Assembly (NCBI GenBank): GCA_025526995.1
Contig: JAHLKG010000001.1
Span: 1,798,001-1,862,000 of the forward strand
Length of the DNA stretch: 64,000 nucleotides
Reading direction: 5' to 3'
Origin: Powellomyces hirtus
Lineage: Eukaryota > Chytridiomycota > Chytridiomycetes > Spizellomycetales > Powellomycetaceae
Below the pieces are notes generated by a model. It saw nothing but the letters and a program-made list of their open reading frames with translations, was not told where the DNA came from and did not search any database. The position numbers and the translations under genes were made by a program. Of the stretch, positions 11,941-23,029 are shown piece by piece. The first letter of the stretch is position 1. Every line of letters begins with the position of its first letter.

Positions 11941-13609
11941 TCCAGCTTCTCTGCAGGAATGACAAAAACCTCACTCGTTTTGCTTGCCAGACACTTTGTC
12001 CCATCCCGCCATGTTTCCCAGCCCAAATGTTGAAAAATTCAAACCTTTTGACTTTGAAAGTAGTGTGTGACCTCTGTCTTGCACATGAAGCAGCGGATTT
12101 GTCCAAATTGCTTTTACAAAGCTAAGGCCAACATTCTTGATTTCTCCAAACGGGAGTTGATCTTTGCTGATGTGTATTGCTGCTTCCAGAGTGGTGTAGC
12201 CAGTCTTCACCATGATATGGTCATTGGCTGCATTCAAGTTTGTAATTTTAATAATACTAGGTCCGTTGCCAGAGTCTAGTCTTCTATTCAGAAATTCTTT
12301 AAGTCCAATTCTATTGTAAGATCCCTAAGTCTCGAATACGCCCTTGTCGGAGTATTCCTACTTTTCTTCTAGACTGCAGGGCAGTTCTGATCATGTGGCA
12401 GCCATCCGTTGCCATCCCTAAAGTGTAGCACCCTTTGAAGTGCTGACGCTAGCATTCATCTCACGTGGGGCCCTTTTCCGATGCAGGTCTGGGCTTAGGC
12501 TGGCAAGCCATGCCTCATTACAGTAATGGTCATTGTTTTCTTCAGCTTGCCCGCCGTTCCCAATGCTTGCAATTAAATTTGCGTACAGGGAAGAGGGCAC
12601 TTGTTGAGGATGGTCAGTGCTGCTGAAGCAGCACATTCGGGATGTCTTCAGCAAGCTCAGCACAGTTGTGATCATCACCAACCTTCAAGATGAAGAGTTT
12701 TCCGTGGCACAATCAGTGAACTGACAAGCGTGAGCTTTGCATGATCGATACAGAAGCTCAACAACGGCGGAAAATGTGACAAAGATAATGATGACATTGT
12801 CCTGCCAAATGCAAATGAAGTCAGGAACAAATGCGTCTTTGTCATAGAGAGTCTTACGCACATTGCATAGAGTTGTTGCAAGCAGCTTCTTGGCAATGTC
12901 AGTTGCTTGGAACAGCAGTCCATTCTTTATTAGCTCTCCGCAAGGGTTCAGTTTCACCGGCTTTCCATCCTCATCAGATCATTTCTGGGCATCGGCCAGA
13001 GTTACAAGATTGGGCGGGGGTGGAAGGCTTTCAAAGTCATTCTCAATCTGCTCATTATCCTTCAAGATTTTTTCAGGAGATGTCAAATGTGTCACAAGGT
13101 TCGGACTCCCTTAGCCCGTGTTTTCTTTGTCACAAGCTGCCAACGTCAAAAGACCAGTTTTCTAGAGTTTCCAGAGTGGCCAAGTTCTCAAGCTTCCTCT
13201 GAAGCCAATCTTGCATTACCTGGACCTTACTGCACAATGAAGGAGGCAAACTTGAAGTCCATTTGTCGTATTTGCACATTGCAAAAGCATAATCACTCCC
13301 TTCAAGAACTGGCATCTTGTCCTCTCTCTTCCACTTTAAAAGCTGTTGACTTTTTTTGTGGTTGGACTTCAAGTATGTCCGCAGTACGTCTTGGAGGTCA
13401 TTGGAAAGTCCATAATGCTGTCCGACGAACACGGCAACAAGGAACTCTTTCTTTGATGTGCAGTCTGGAACCGTTCTGCAAACCAGATGGTTGAGACCAA
13501 TCCGTGGCCGAAGCCCCAAACCCACCCTGCCAATGTTCTTTGGGCTGTTACCCCCAAATACTAATTGATGGAAAACAGCTCCAGGGATGGTGTTGAATAG
13601 AAAAGACAT
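11941..13609 (-). pseudogene. Broken unrecognised gene, interrupted by a solo LTR
   Basis: On the minus strand three coding-like stretches follow each other: 13130..13609 (159 codons, including KKEFLVAVFVGQHYGLSND and MQDWLQRKLENLATLETLE), 12685..12957 (90 codons, including LFQATDIAKKLLATTLCNV) and 11971..12237 (including VKTGYTTLEAAIHISKDQL). Stops and frame changes separate them and a reversed gypsy-4-type LTR sits between the last two. I do not recognise the family. The order and common strand suggest one dead gene, possibly part of a transposon. Confidence 0.4.
12241..12522 (-). mobile_element. Solo LTR of the gypsy-4 family, reversed
   Basis: Read on the minus strand it starts TGTAATGAGGCATGGC and ends TATTAAAATTACA, matching the gypsy-4 LTR throughout with about 10-15 percent differences. 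No clear target duplication flanks it. Confidence 0.8.
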
Positions 13610-15026
13610 TGTGCATCAAAGTGAAAGTTGCAAGCATAAAGGAGTAACAAGGTGCAAGGACAAGTGGTAGTTCAAGATGAACAAGACTGTACATCCAATG
13701 CATTGTTTGGACAAACACTCCAAAAAAGACATGGACCCTTTAGATTTATTTTCTATGCATTTCAAAGACAACTGTAAATACAAAGAGTCAAAGCTTGGCG
13801 TCCTGCATAACAGACAACAAGGACTCAATGTCAAAATCAATCTAAACAAATAGATAAAGAAAGAAATGGAAATTCTCAAAAAACAAACTGTTATGCAAAA
13901 AATATAAAAATGTTGGCTTGAGCATTAGAATATTCAGCATTAGCAGCAACATTCTACCCCTCAAAGCAGTAACAAAAGATATCTAAAAATTGCAAAAGTT
14001 GGAGGCTGGCTTTCTGTATAACGGACAACAAAAAGGCAACTGTTTATAGGGCGACCTATAGAAAATAAATCTAGGGGATCTGCATCTTTCCTACAGAGGA
14101 CTTTGTTGTTGATATAAGTATACAAGATCATCTTTCTCTTTCCATAAGCAATATGCACTTCATCATTTTTGGCGACTCTGCAAGCATTTTGCCTCAGAAA
14201 ACCCATTGCATTATCTTATCACCTTTGGCTCTCATCCTCTGCTCAATCCATGGAAAAAAACACTAGTACGCCCCCTATGCTCAACACCCGCTTCCACCAA
14301 TGAGGACTCGGGGGTGACAGCTTGAGAAACGTTGGCAAGGCAGGCGTAGAGCATGGTGAGGCCCCTGCCATGTTGGCTCTACTCACGGTCCACGAGCTCA
14401 TGTGTTAAAGGTTGCTCTACAAAGACAGTTCTTGCAACTTGTCAGCCGTCAGCAAGTTATGCATCAGACAGGACGCCCGCTTCAAGAACTGGTTTAGTGC
14501 CCAGCAGCTGGCATTTGTTGAAGGAGGAAAGAAATTTCTGGCCACTGTATTTAATGTGTGGCCTAAAGCAGGTGTGCTCCCAAAAGAGGATTGATGGATA
14601 AAGAAGAGGTGGAGTGGCTTTACCCTTCACCGCTTGATGGGTCCTGCAGGGCTGGAAGAACTGAGTCGCCAACATGACGTTGCAATCGTGTTGCTATCCT
14701 CTGTGTAAGCACCGATGCTGAGCGTGCAGCTGCGGAAGCCAAAGCAGTGTAGCAAGAAGAGGAAGCGCAGAAAAAGCTGTTAGAGATCTTGGCGTTCTCA
14801 GTACTTTATTGGAAATGCAGAGGATTGGCCAAATTTGGGGACACTCTCCAATATACTTTGTAAAGGGTTTACAGAGCTCTCCTGTGATGCAGATGATGGT
14901 GTAGCCTTGTCAGATGCACTGGAGATGTATGTATGGGAAAGTACTATTATGTCTTAAGTCTTATTGGTAATGTGTTGCTTGTCAAGCGTTCTAATCAGCT
15001 TTTTCTTCAATTACATGATTACACGT
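13610..15026. other. AT-rich, decayed intergenic DNA
   Basis: No intact gene. A short plus-strand frame at 14412..14594 looks coding-like (DARFKNWFSAQQLAFVEGG) and coding-like remnants in shifting frames follow to about 14930, suggesting another dead gene. I recognise no family. Confidence 0.4.
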
Positions 15027-15530
15027 TGTTGGGATACCAAGGAGCTCCGGCCGGTCACTCAGAAACCTTTATTCCTTTGCTTCTATTCTTCTACTTTGGA
15101 CACTATCGTACTGTGCCATCCACGATTCTTTGGACGGTACATGGCTATTTTCATCACTCTGCTACCTACAAACTGTGCCACCTACACGTCTCAAGTGGCA
15201 CATGGTTCCATGATTAATCCTCTACCACCACGCGTCTTTGGTGGCACGGTCCCCACTTGGTGCCCATTGTTCTCCTTGCATTGTGACATTAGGCCCCTTG
15301 CGTTCCTTTCATTTGCACGGCTCTTTCATTTCCCATTGTTCTAGAGCCGCTGCTGTCTTCACCCATTTTACTCTTAAGCCCGGGAGCTCTTTACTCCTGC
15401 CCCTGCTCTGAGAGAGATTCATGAGAGACTTGTTATACTATCAGCAGAACACTACCTTTTGCTCTTTGTTACTTGCACCTTTAAGCTTGGCCGTCTAAGC
15501 GATTACCCTCCAGCGCACCGACTTGCAACT
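15027..15530 (+). repeat. Copia-1 5' LTR
   Basis: 504 bp starting TGTTGGGATACC and ending GACTTGCAACT. The ends are confirmed by the solo copy at 27806..28309, which has the same length and a perfect target duplication. Confidence 0.9.
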
Positions 15531-15532
15531 AG

Positions 15533-15544
15533 TTATGAGCCCTG
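15533..15544 (+). promoter_or_regulatory. Copia-1 primer-binding site, half-tRNA-iMet type
   Basis: TTATGAGCCCTG begins two bases after the 5' LTR. It is complementary to the anticodon stem-loop of eukaryotic initiator tRNA (CAGGGCTCATAA), the site used by Drosophila copia, where a cleaved 5' half of initiator tRNA primes reverse transcription. Confidence 0.75.
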
Positions 15545-15684
15545 TTCCTGGCGACCTAGCAACTTTCGCTCAGTACGCATTAAAGCACCCTACACGTGCT
15601 TTGCCTTTAGCCGCTTTCACCTTTACACTCTCCCTTCTACCTTCGATCACCCACTTCATCTACCAACCCACCTACTACTTCAAT

Positions 15685-18600
15685 ATGGCGGACACCTTAG
15701 AGGATGGAGATCAACATCTAGAAGATTGGGTCAGGGATAATCAGTATCGACTTCCTGATCCAGTGCGTCCACCTACCGTCAAGCGGGCAGATCCTTTGGA
15801 AGGACCTTCCTCTCCCAGGGGAGAACGTGCAGCCACTTTCACTGACAAGGGAAAGGCATCTGCATCTGATCCTAAACCCTCTGCACCCCTACCTGACAAA
15901 CGGCACGTCGCACATCCTGTTGGTGAACCCGAAGAAACTGACAATCCGTTGTCAGGTTCTGAGGGGGACCAGTTTGAACCAAGCAATCCCCAGGACACTG
16001 CTTCTGAGGGAGAACCTCCCCATTGGGCACTCCGCATGGCTAAGGACATCAACATCCTCAAAAAGGCTTTCAGTATCCAACGTGAAATCACTGACGGTTT
16101 TCGGGCAGCCCTCATTGAGACCCACAACTTTATTGAAACGGTCATGTCTCCTACAATGAGGGGCACTTCTCCAACTAAAGCGCCGGAGGAGGAACCTAAC
16201 CGTGCCATACAGCATGAGGGCAGCACTTATCCCTTAGCTAAGCCCATGCATTTGGCCCGTCCGCACAAACACCTTAGCGTTGTCAGCCCTACACCCTTAG
16301 CTGTACCCGCACCTATGTTTCGTGAAGAGACTACTAGACCTGCAAACCCGACGACTAGTAGCTATCTCGCCGATGTGGGTCCACCCCTGTCTACTGCAAG
16401 TCAGGATGACCCCAATGCCATCAAAGCTATGATCACTTCTCTCTACAAGAACCTGAAGAACTTCTCTAGACGCAACAACAGTGGCCAACCCGACTATCAG
16501 AGTCTCTTTGACTATATCCGTGCGTTCAACAACTATTTTTCAGTTGCCCAGCTTAGTGACGCCAACCAAGTACTTCTGCCTGTCTCTTCTCTGACTGGCG
16601 AAGCGGCTCAACGTTACCAATCCTACCAATTGGCAATGAATGCTGGCACCGAACCTTTGATTGCAACTTGGGAACAACTACAGACTTACCTCAAGAAAGC
16701 CCACTGCCCTATCGATCATCAGGACGTCATCCTTGAAAAGTTCTATAATCTTAAACAGGGGAAGCGCTCAGTGGATCAGCTTAACAAGGCATTTCTGAAT
16801 CTGCGGATCCAACTCCCTTGTCCTCTCACCTCTGAAGAAGAACGCAACTTCTACAAGAGGGCCCTTGATCCCCATTACCTTCTGTCAATCACGGCTGGCA
16901 ATACCGATCGTCAGCTTAGTCTGACCGAACTTCAAGCCACTGCCTTACGATTGGAGGCTTTAAACAAACGGATCAATCAGTCGGACTCATCATCTTCTTC
17001 AGCCCTTCAGTCTGGCAATAAGAAGAAACAGAAGTCATCTCCAGCTGCCAATACTGCACCTGTGCCGACTACCCCTTCTGTCCCAGCTCCTGCCACGGCT
17101 GAGTCTCCTAAGAAACCTTCTAAACGGGACGCTATTCCAGTCAAGGCAAATGTGACTTGTCCCTTTTGCTCTGCTACCGGCAAACACAACTATTGGGATT
17201 GCCCTAGAGCCACAGACCCCCAAAAGCAAGCCGAACGCAAAAAGCGCAAATTGGAATACCACCAGAAGCAACTGGCCTCCGCAAATGCTATGACGGCTAC
17301 TTCCTCAGGCCTTCTAGTTGCCTCTACCGCTCCCACCTTTGCCTTGGAAGATTCCGACTCTTCTAAAGCATTTAGAGCAGCCTCTAATGGCAAACTCAAA
17401 TGGGTGGTTGATTCCGGCGCCTCTGACCACATGTGCTATCAGGAATCCGCCTTCCTACACCTCAAGCCCATCACCCACACTGTGGAAGTGGCTAACGGTG
17501 TCATTGTTGACCCTACCGGCCTTGGAGACATTTCAGTGACATATCAAGGACATGGACTGATCATCCGGGACGTACTTTTTGTTCCATCCTTTCGCCACAA
17601 TCTACTCTCTGAGCCTACTTTGTCAAAGCAGGGAATCAATCTTTCTTTCAAGCCTACCCATTGTTCTATGGACCTACCAGACGGGATCTCTCTTACCATC
17701 CCCCGCACACCATCCGGTCAATTGCCCTTCACCTGCAAACTTAGAATGGCTGCACCGGCCTCCAGCTTGGCACTGGCTGTTGGAGCTCCCACTATCCTCT
17801 CTTTGGGAGACTATCTCCTTTGGCATGCTCGACTTGGTCATCCTTCCTATGACCGCTTTAAAGAGCTGGCCACCGCTTTACCTCTTCCCTTCAGTTTACC
17901 GCCTTCAGACACCATTCCTCTTTGTGCTGAATGTGCCGTCGGCAAGGGCCATAGAGTGGCCAAACCCAAAGTCAACCCCACCATCTATCCTGACGATTCC
18001 GGCCTGATCCACGTTGATCTCTTGGCCCGGTTTCAACTCCTTCTCTGTCAGGAGCTATCTATTGTCTGGTTATCCTTGACCAAGACACACGTTATTCCAA
18101 GAGCCACTTCTTAAAGGACAAGTAGGCCCATAACGTTCATACCTGCCTATTGGATTATGCTGCCCTTTACAAGACCCAACGTGGCTACCCTATCAAGCAA
18201 GCCCACGTGGATCAAGGCTCTGAATTCCTCAACGATGTAATTCAGGGTTGGAGTGCTTCCCAAGGCATCATCTGGACCACCACAGCTGCTTATTCTTCCT
18301 TCCAAAATCCGGTTGAACGTACTCATCGTACCCTTGCGGACATGGGACATACACTGCTCCCTGCAGCTCATTTCACTCTGGATTTCTGGGCTGAAGCTTG
18401 GAATATTGCAAACTATCTACGTAACCGTCTACCGGCCTGTGGATATACCAAGACACCTTTTGAAGCTTGGACCGGCATCAAACCTAAGCTGGACAATCTC
18501 AAACTCATTGGGTGCACTGCCTATGTAACCCCAGTTCCTATGAAGAACAAACTCCTTCCACGTTCATGGACTGGTGTTCTTGTTGGCTATGGCCTTTCCT

Positions 18601-20672
18601 CACCTACCTACCGTATTTGGAATCCGGCCACCTCTTGCATTGTGGAAACCCGCGACGTCTGCTTTGATGAATCTAAACTATTCTGGGATGCAGCTCTTTC
18701 CTTGGATCAACTCCAAGACTTCACAGTAGCCGACCTTCCCATTGACAATTCTACTGGAAATGACCTCCTCACGTCTGGCTCTGCCAGCAGCTCTTCTGAC
18801 GAATCTTCTTTATCTGAAGACAAGTATGAAGTGGAAAATATCATGCAGCATCGCCACCGTCGTGGCAAGCTCCAGTTCTACATCAAATGGAAAGGTTATC
18901 CGTCTTCTGACAACACTTGGGAAGATGAAGACCGGCTTGATCATTGTCATGAACTTCTCAATCAATACCTTGAGGACAATGACTTGGGCAACTCATCACG
19001 CACCCGACGCACCCATGCCTTCCAGACATCTACTGCTATGTCTGAAGCCACTCCTGTGCCTTGCGATTACAATGTACCCAATACTCTCAAGCAGGCCTTT
19101 GCTTCTCCTCACCGTGTCTCCTGGAAAGCTGCCATGCAAACCGAACTTGACTCATTGACCATTAACAACACCTGGTCAGTTGTTGACCGTCCAGCACCTC
19201 CCACCAACGTTGTGGATTCCCGCTGGGTCTTTGCACTCAAACCCAATTTGGACGGTACTATCAACAAATTCAAAGCTCGCATTGTAGCTAAGGGTTTTAC
19301 CCAACGCCATGGCCTGGACTACCAAGACACTTATGCTCCTGTTGTGGGCTGGCCGGCTCTGTGCCTCTTTCTTGCCTTATGTGCGCAGATGGGCCTAGAC
19401 GCTCATCAACTGGATGTAGTCACTGCCTATCTTAATGGGCTTATCGACTTTATCATCTACATGGAACTTCCACCTGGCCCATTACATTTTGCACACAAAG
19501 TGGCCTTACTCAACCAAAGTCTCTATGGTCTCAAACAAGCCGGTAAACTCTGGAACGATGACATCGATAGTTTCCTTACTACTGAACTTGGCTTTATGCC
19601 TTGTACCGGCAAACCTTGCCTCTACCACAAGCTGGTGGATGGACATCCTGTCTTCCTCGTTTTATATGTGGACGATATCATTGTGGCTGCCCCCCGCACT
19701 CAGCCTAACCTCCTCACGGATCTCAAGGCCAGTCTCTGCACCAAATATAAGATGACTGATGCGGGCAGGCTTTCATACATCTTGGGAATCCGGGTCACTT
19801 GACATCCTGACGGTTCTATCTCTTTGGATCAAGAACGTTACATCAAGGACTCCCTCACCCGATTTAACATGGCGGATTGCAATCCTTCTCACCTGCCCAT
19901 GGATCCCAACTTACGTTTATATGACATTGACGATGCTGGCCCTCCTATTGATGTCAAACTTTATCAGACTGCTATTGGCACTTTACTCTACGCTTCTGTC
20001 TGTACCCGCCCTGACATTGCTGCTTCAGTGGGCCTCCTAGCACGTCACGTCTCCTGTCCACGCAAAGCTCATTGGACAGCGGTTCAACGTATTCTCAAGT
20101 ATTTTCGGGGCACTTCACGTCTTGCTCTGACATACAAGGCATCCAATGCTACAGCTCTCCAATGCTATACGGATGCTGATTGGGCTTCTGATCACAATAC
20201 CCGCCATTCCACTTCCGGCTACTGTTTTCTCTTATCAGGAGCCGTCATCCATTGGCGTTCTACCAAGCAGACCTGCATTGCTCTCTCTTCTACTGAGTCT
20301 GAGTACATAGCTGCTGCTACTGCTGGGCAAGAAACTCTCTGGTTCTCACGTCTCATGGCCCAAATCCGTCCAGACCTTCCAAAGGCCCCAACTATTGTCC
20401 ATATGGACAGTGCTAGTGCACGTCTATTGGCTCACCGGGATACAAATTCCAGACCGCCAAACACATTGACATACGCTACCACGCCATTCGGGACTGGATT
20501 CATCAGGAAGAACTTATCCTACAACCAATTGCCGGCACAGACAACTTGGCTGACGTCTTCACTAAAGCCATTGGCAATCCATGATTCACAGCTTTTCGGG
20601 ATCAACTTGGACTATCTTTATTGTCTATCGCATGACTATATGGCAGTACCTACCTATCTGGGCCTTCCATAA
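15685..20672 (+). pseudogene. Copia-1 gag-pol, disrupted
   Basis: Translation probably starts at the ATG at 15685 (MADTLEDGDQHLEDW). Gag carries a zinc knuckle CPFCSATGKHNYWDC (Cys-x2-Cys-x5-His-x4-Cys, one residue longer than usual) near 17158. Protease has WVVDSGASDHM (17410). The integrase His/Cys region shows HARLGHPSYDRF and CAECAVGKGH; the core follows with VDQGSEFLN and NPVERTHRTL. A chromodomain lies at about 18815..18980. Reverse transcriptase has LYVDDIIVA near 19665, and RNase H has TDADWASDHNTRHSTSGY. Breaks: a frameshift near 18020, a TAG near 18124, a TGA at 19801 and a second frameshift near 20440. Gag and pol share one frame, as is usual in copia. Confidence 0.9.
18815..18980 (+). 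other. Chromodomain in copia-1 between integrase and RT
   Basis: The segment from DKYEVENIMQHR through LQFYIKWKGYPSSDNTWEDE has the chromodomain hallmarks: Y-V/E-V-E-x-I, aromatic FYIKWKGY, and xNTWE. These aromatic positions form the methyl-lysine cage in the family. A Ser-rich linker precedes it and the RT region follows. Confidence 0.85.
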
Positions 20673-21532
20673 CGCTCAATCGCCCTGCCAGTTGTCCCAG
20701 GCATCCCTATGACCCCCATGAATCTATCACCACCTTTACTGTTCACCGGTTCCGTTACATGGACGTTCTTAGACGAAAAAGACCAGAGAACCCTATGCCT
20801 AAGTTGCACCTTCAGTGTATACTCCGGGTATCCAAATATCCAATCTCCAATCGTTCCTTCATCTTCGACACAGTATCCTATCGTCCAGGGTTGCATATCC
20901 TTATCGGTATGATCGGAAATCTCGAAGTTCTTGGCCAGGAACAAAGGGAAAGTTGGCATGTAGATGTTCAGTGTCTGCGTCAAGCCTTTCCACTGCTCTG
21001 GATGATGAACTCTTCCCAATGTCATCACCCTCTGGGCAACCCTCTTTCCTTCTCTCTTTCGGATCTCTGCTTCATTGTCAGGAGCACAGTATTGGATCTT
21101 AAGACTATACTCTGATGTGGCCTGTGCCACAAAATTGAGTGTGTCTCCACTCCTAGCCCCGATCCCAACCATGAGGCCTTTCATGATCTTGCCCTTTCCT
21201 CTGGGCATCGGTCTGTAGCTTTCAGATGCTGCCTTAGCGTCTTCCAGCTGAGCTGCAGCAACTTCCATCGTACCGGCATCGGAACTGGCTACCAACACGG
21301 TTTCTTCTGTCTCTTCATCCTTGACAATCACCGTTTCGTTATCAGCCAGCACCAGGACCAGAGTTTCCGATTCAGCATTCTTCTTCTTAATCAGAACTCG
21401 ACTTGTGCATCCCGTTTCAATCCGTTTTGTTTCTTCACATCCGAGGGTCTCCATCTGCTTCTTGACCCCGCCTCGTTTCTTGAAACCGTTGGGCTTGGAC
21501 ATCTTGACTTGGCAGATTTTCCGATTTTCCAT
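20654..21532 (-). CDS. Antisense ORF inside copia-1, unknown protein
   Basis: A 292-codon uninterrupted frame opposite to gag-pol, lying between the end of pol and the 3' LTR and overlapping the tail of the pol frame by about 20 bp. The N-terminus is basic (NGFKKRGGVKKQ), then acidic (KDEETEETVL); the C-terminal 180 residues look globular (PEQWKGLTQTLNIYMPTFPL, EDEGTIGDWIFGYPEYTLK). No domain was recognised. It is intact although the surrounding pol carries several mutations. The ATG at 21532 is the first in the frame. It could be a captured host gene or an antisense regulator of the element. Confidence 0.6.
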   Translation of the reverse strand: MENRKICQVKMSKPNGFKKRGGVKKQMETLGCEETKRIETGCTSRVLIKKKNAESETLVLVLADNETVIVKDEETEETVLVASSDAGTMEVAAAQLEDAKAASESYRPMPRGKGKIMKGLMVGIGARSGDTLNFVAQATSEYSLKIQYCAPDNEAEIRKREGKRVAQRVMTLGRVHHPEQWKGLTQTLNIYMPTFPLFLAKNFEISDHTDKDMQPWTIGYCVEDEGTIGDWIFGYPEYTLKVQLRHRVLWSFSSKNVHVTEPVNSKGGDRFMGVIGMPGTTGRAIERYGRPR

Positions 21533-22019
21533 TTTTGACTTGGGATGGACTTCCGACTTTCTCAGGACCCTTTTGGAGGGGGCGCCAGTGCCTCTTCCTA
21601 CTTTTATATCCGGGAATCATTCTTCCATCACCTTCCATTGGCTTCCGTCACACCGTTCCATTTTTATTTCGGCAAAAGACTTAGTGAAGGTAGTCTCCTC
21701 CTGTTACAAGCTCTGGATCCAGATGCGATTTCAACTGCATCTGACACTAGTTCCGCAACCCCACTTGACACCCGGAACTGGATCTGGTTTTGCATTGCAA
21801 CAGGATGTGGGATTAAAGGACAAGTCCCCGACACCCCTGCTACCTTCAGAATTCCGAAAAATTCATCGGGCCCCTCAATTACAGCTAGCAGGAATTGAAC
21901 CTGCGGTTCCATGCCTGCGTCCCTGCGTCAGCCCAGTGCACTAAGTCTCAACCATCCCAACAACAAATTTCGTTTTTACCTTCAGAAGTTCCAATTACTT
22001 TTCCCTACCTTTGCTCCTT
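21533..22019. other. Copia-1 region upstream of the antisense ORF
   Basis: About 490 bp between the antisense start and the polypurine tract; it should contain the antisense promoter if the ORF is expressed. On the minus strand 21888..21904 forms a perfect 5-bp stem with a 7-nt TTCAATT loop, like a tRNA T-arm or B box. Confidence 0.35.
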
Positions 22020-22029
22020 GGAGGGGGCG
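22020..22029 (+). promoter_or_regulatory. Copia-1 polypurine tract
   Basis: GGAGGGGGCG abuts the 3' LTR and fits the plus-strand priming tract. Confidence 0.75.
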
Positions 22030-22524
22030 TGTTGGGATACCAAGGAGCTCTGGCCGGTCACTCAAAAGCCTTTATTCCTTTGCTTCTATTCTTCTACTTT
22101 GGACACTATTGTACTGTGCCATCCACGATTCTTTGGACGGTACATGGCTATTTTCATCACTCTGCTACCTACGAACTGTGCTATCTACACGACTTAACTG
22201 GCACACGGTTCCATGATTAATCCTCTACCACCACGCGTCTTTGGTGGCACGGTCCCCACTTGGTTCCCATTGTTCTCCTTGCATTGTGACATTAGGCCCC
22301 TTGCTTTCCTTTCATTTGCACGGCTCTTTCATTTCCCATTGTTCTAGAGCCGCTGCTGTCTTCACCCATTTTACCGCGGGCTCTTTACTCCCGCCCCTGC
22401 TCTGAGAGAGATTCATGAGAGACTTGTTATACTATTGGCAATACACTACCTTTTGCTCTTTGTTACTTGCACCTTTAAGCTTGGCCGTCTAAGCGGTTAC
22501 CCTCCAGCGCACCGACTTGCAACT
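22030..22524 (+). repeat. Copia-1 3' LTR
   Basis: 495 bp matching the 5' LTR with scattered substitutions and about 9 bp lost near 22372. It ends GACTTGCAACT. Confidence 0.9.
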
Positions 22525-22533
22525 CACTTGATC

Positions 22534-22925
22534 TGTGAGATGGCCATAAAAACATATATACAAACATATCTTTTTCGGTTAGTATAAAGCCATTCTTTAC
22601 ATCAAGACAGACACGCCTCATTAGCGATCACCATAATCGCTCATAAGCAACCCCCGGAACTACCCCGCAGTTTCAAGACTGCCAAAAGATCATCTCCACG
22701 TTACTACAGTTAGAAACATCTTTTTCTATATAAGGGGTGGGTAAAGATCTCCCTTTTTGTAACTGAAAACAATCCACATGTGCCATTGCTTTTCCCTTGA
22801 AGAAATTAAAGAATTTTACATCTTTTTTCCTTTTCCCGCTTCAGAATTGGCACTTTCTATTGTCATTCTTGCTTGCATAGGACTTCTAGTTCATTTTTCC
22901 CACCTGAAAGATCATGCACCTCACA
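22534..22925 (+). repeat. Gypsy-1 5' LTR
   Basis: 392 bp beginning TGTGAGATGGCC and ending ACCTCACA. It is related to, but clearly diverged from, the gypsy-2 LTR. A TATA-like TATATAAGGGG lies near 22727. It is followed by the primer-binding site TGGTAGCACCAC at 22926. Confidence 0.8.
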
Positions 22926-23029
22926 TGGTAGCACCACTCCCCTTCCTTTCTAACGGTACTCACTTCCTCTCTGCTTCTTTTCTTCAGTAATCTCTAGTTA
23001 CATTTACAATGGCCGCACCTGTTGCTGCC
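22926..23029 (+). pseudogene. Gypsy-1 primer site, leader and gag start
   Basis: TGGTAGCACCAC at 22926..22937 fits priming by initiator tRNA (3' end GTGGTGCTACCA). After a pyrimidine-rich leader the gag ATG at 23009 (MAAPVAA) is cut by the insertion of gypsy-2. The frame resumes at 54360 with VWALPAP. Confidence 0.75.

Larger units (their letters stand above)
15027..22524 (+). mobile_element. Copia-1: full-length Ty1/copia element with antisense cargo ORF
   Basis: A 7.5 kb element with 5' LTR 15027..15530, primer-binding site, gag-pol in order gag, protease, integrase, chromodomain, reverse transcriptase, RNase H, an antisense ORF, polypurine tract and 3' LTR 22030..22524. Flanking 5-mers CACGT and CACTT differ at one base, consistent with a mutated target duplication. 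Two frameshifts and two stops in pol show it is not autonomous now. Confidence 0.95.

Noticed and set aside
21888..21965. A complete tRNA gene in copia-1
   Set aside because: The T-arm is perfect but no acceptor stem pairs with the sequence after it.
15022..22529. Perfect target duplication for copia-1
   Set aside because: The flanks CACGT and CACTT differ at one base, so only an imperfect duplication is claimed.
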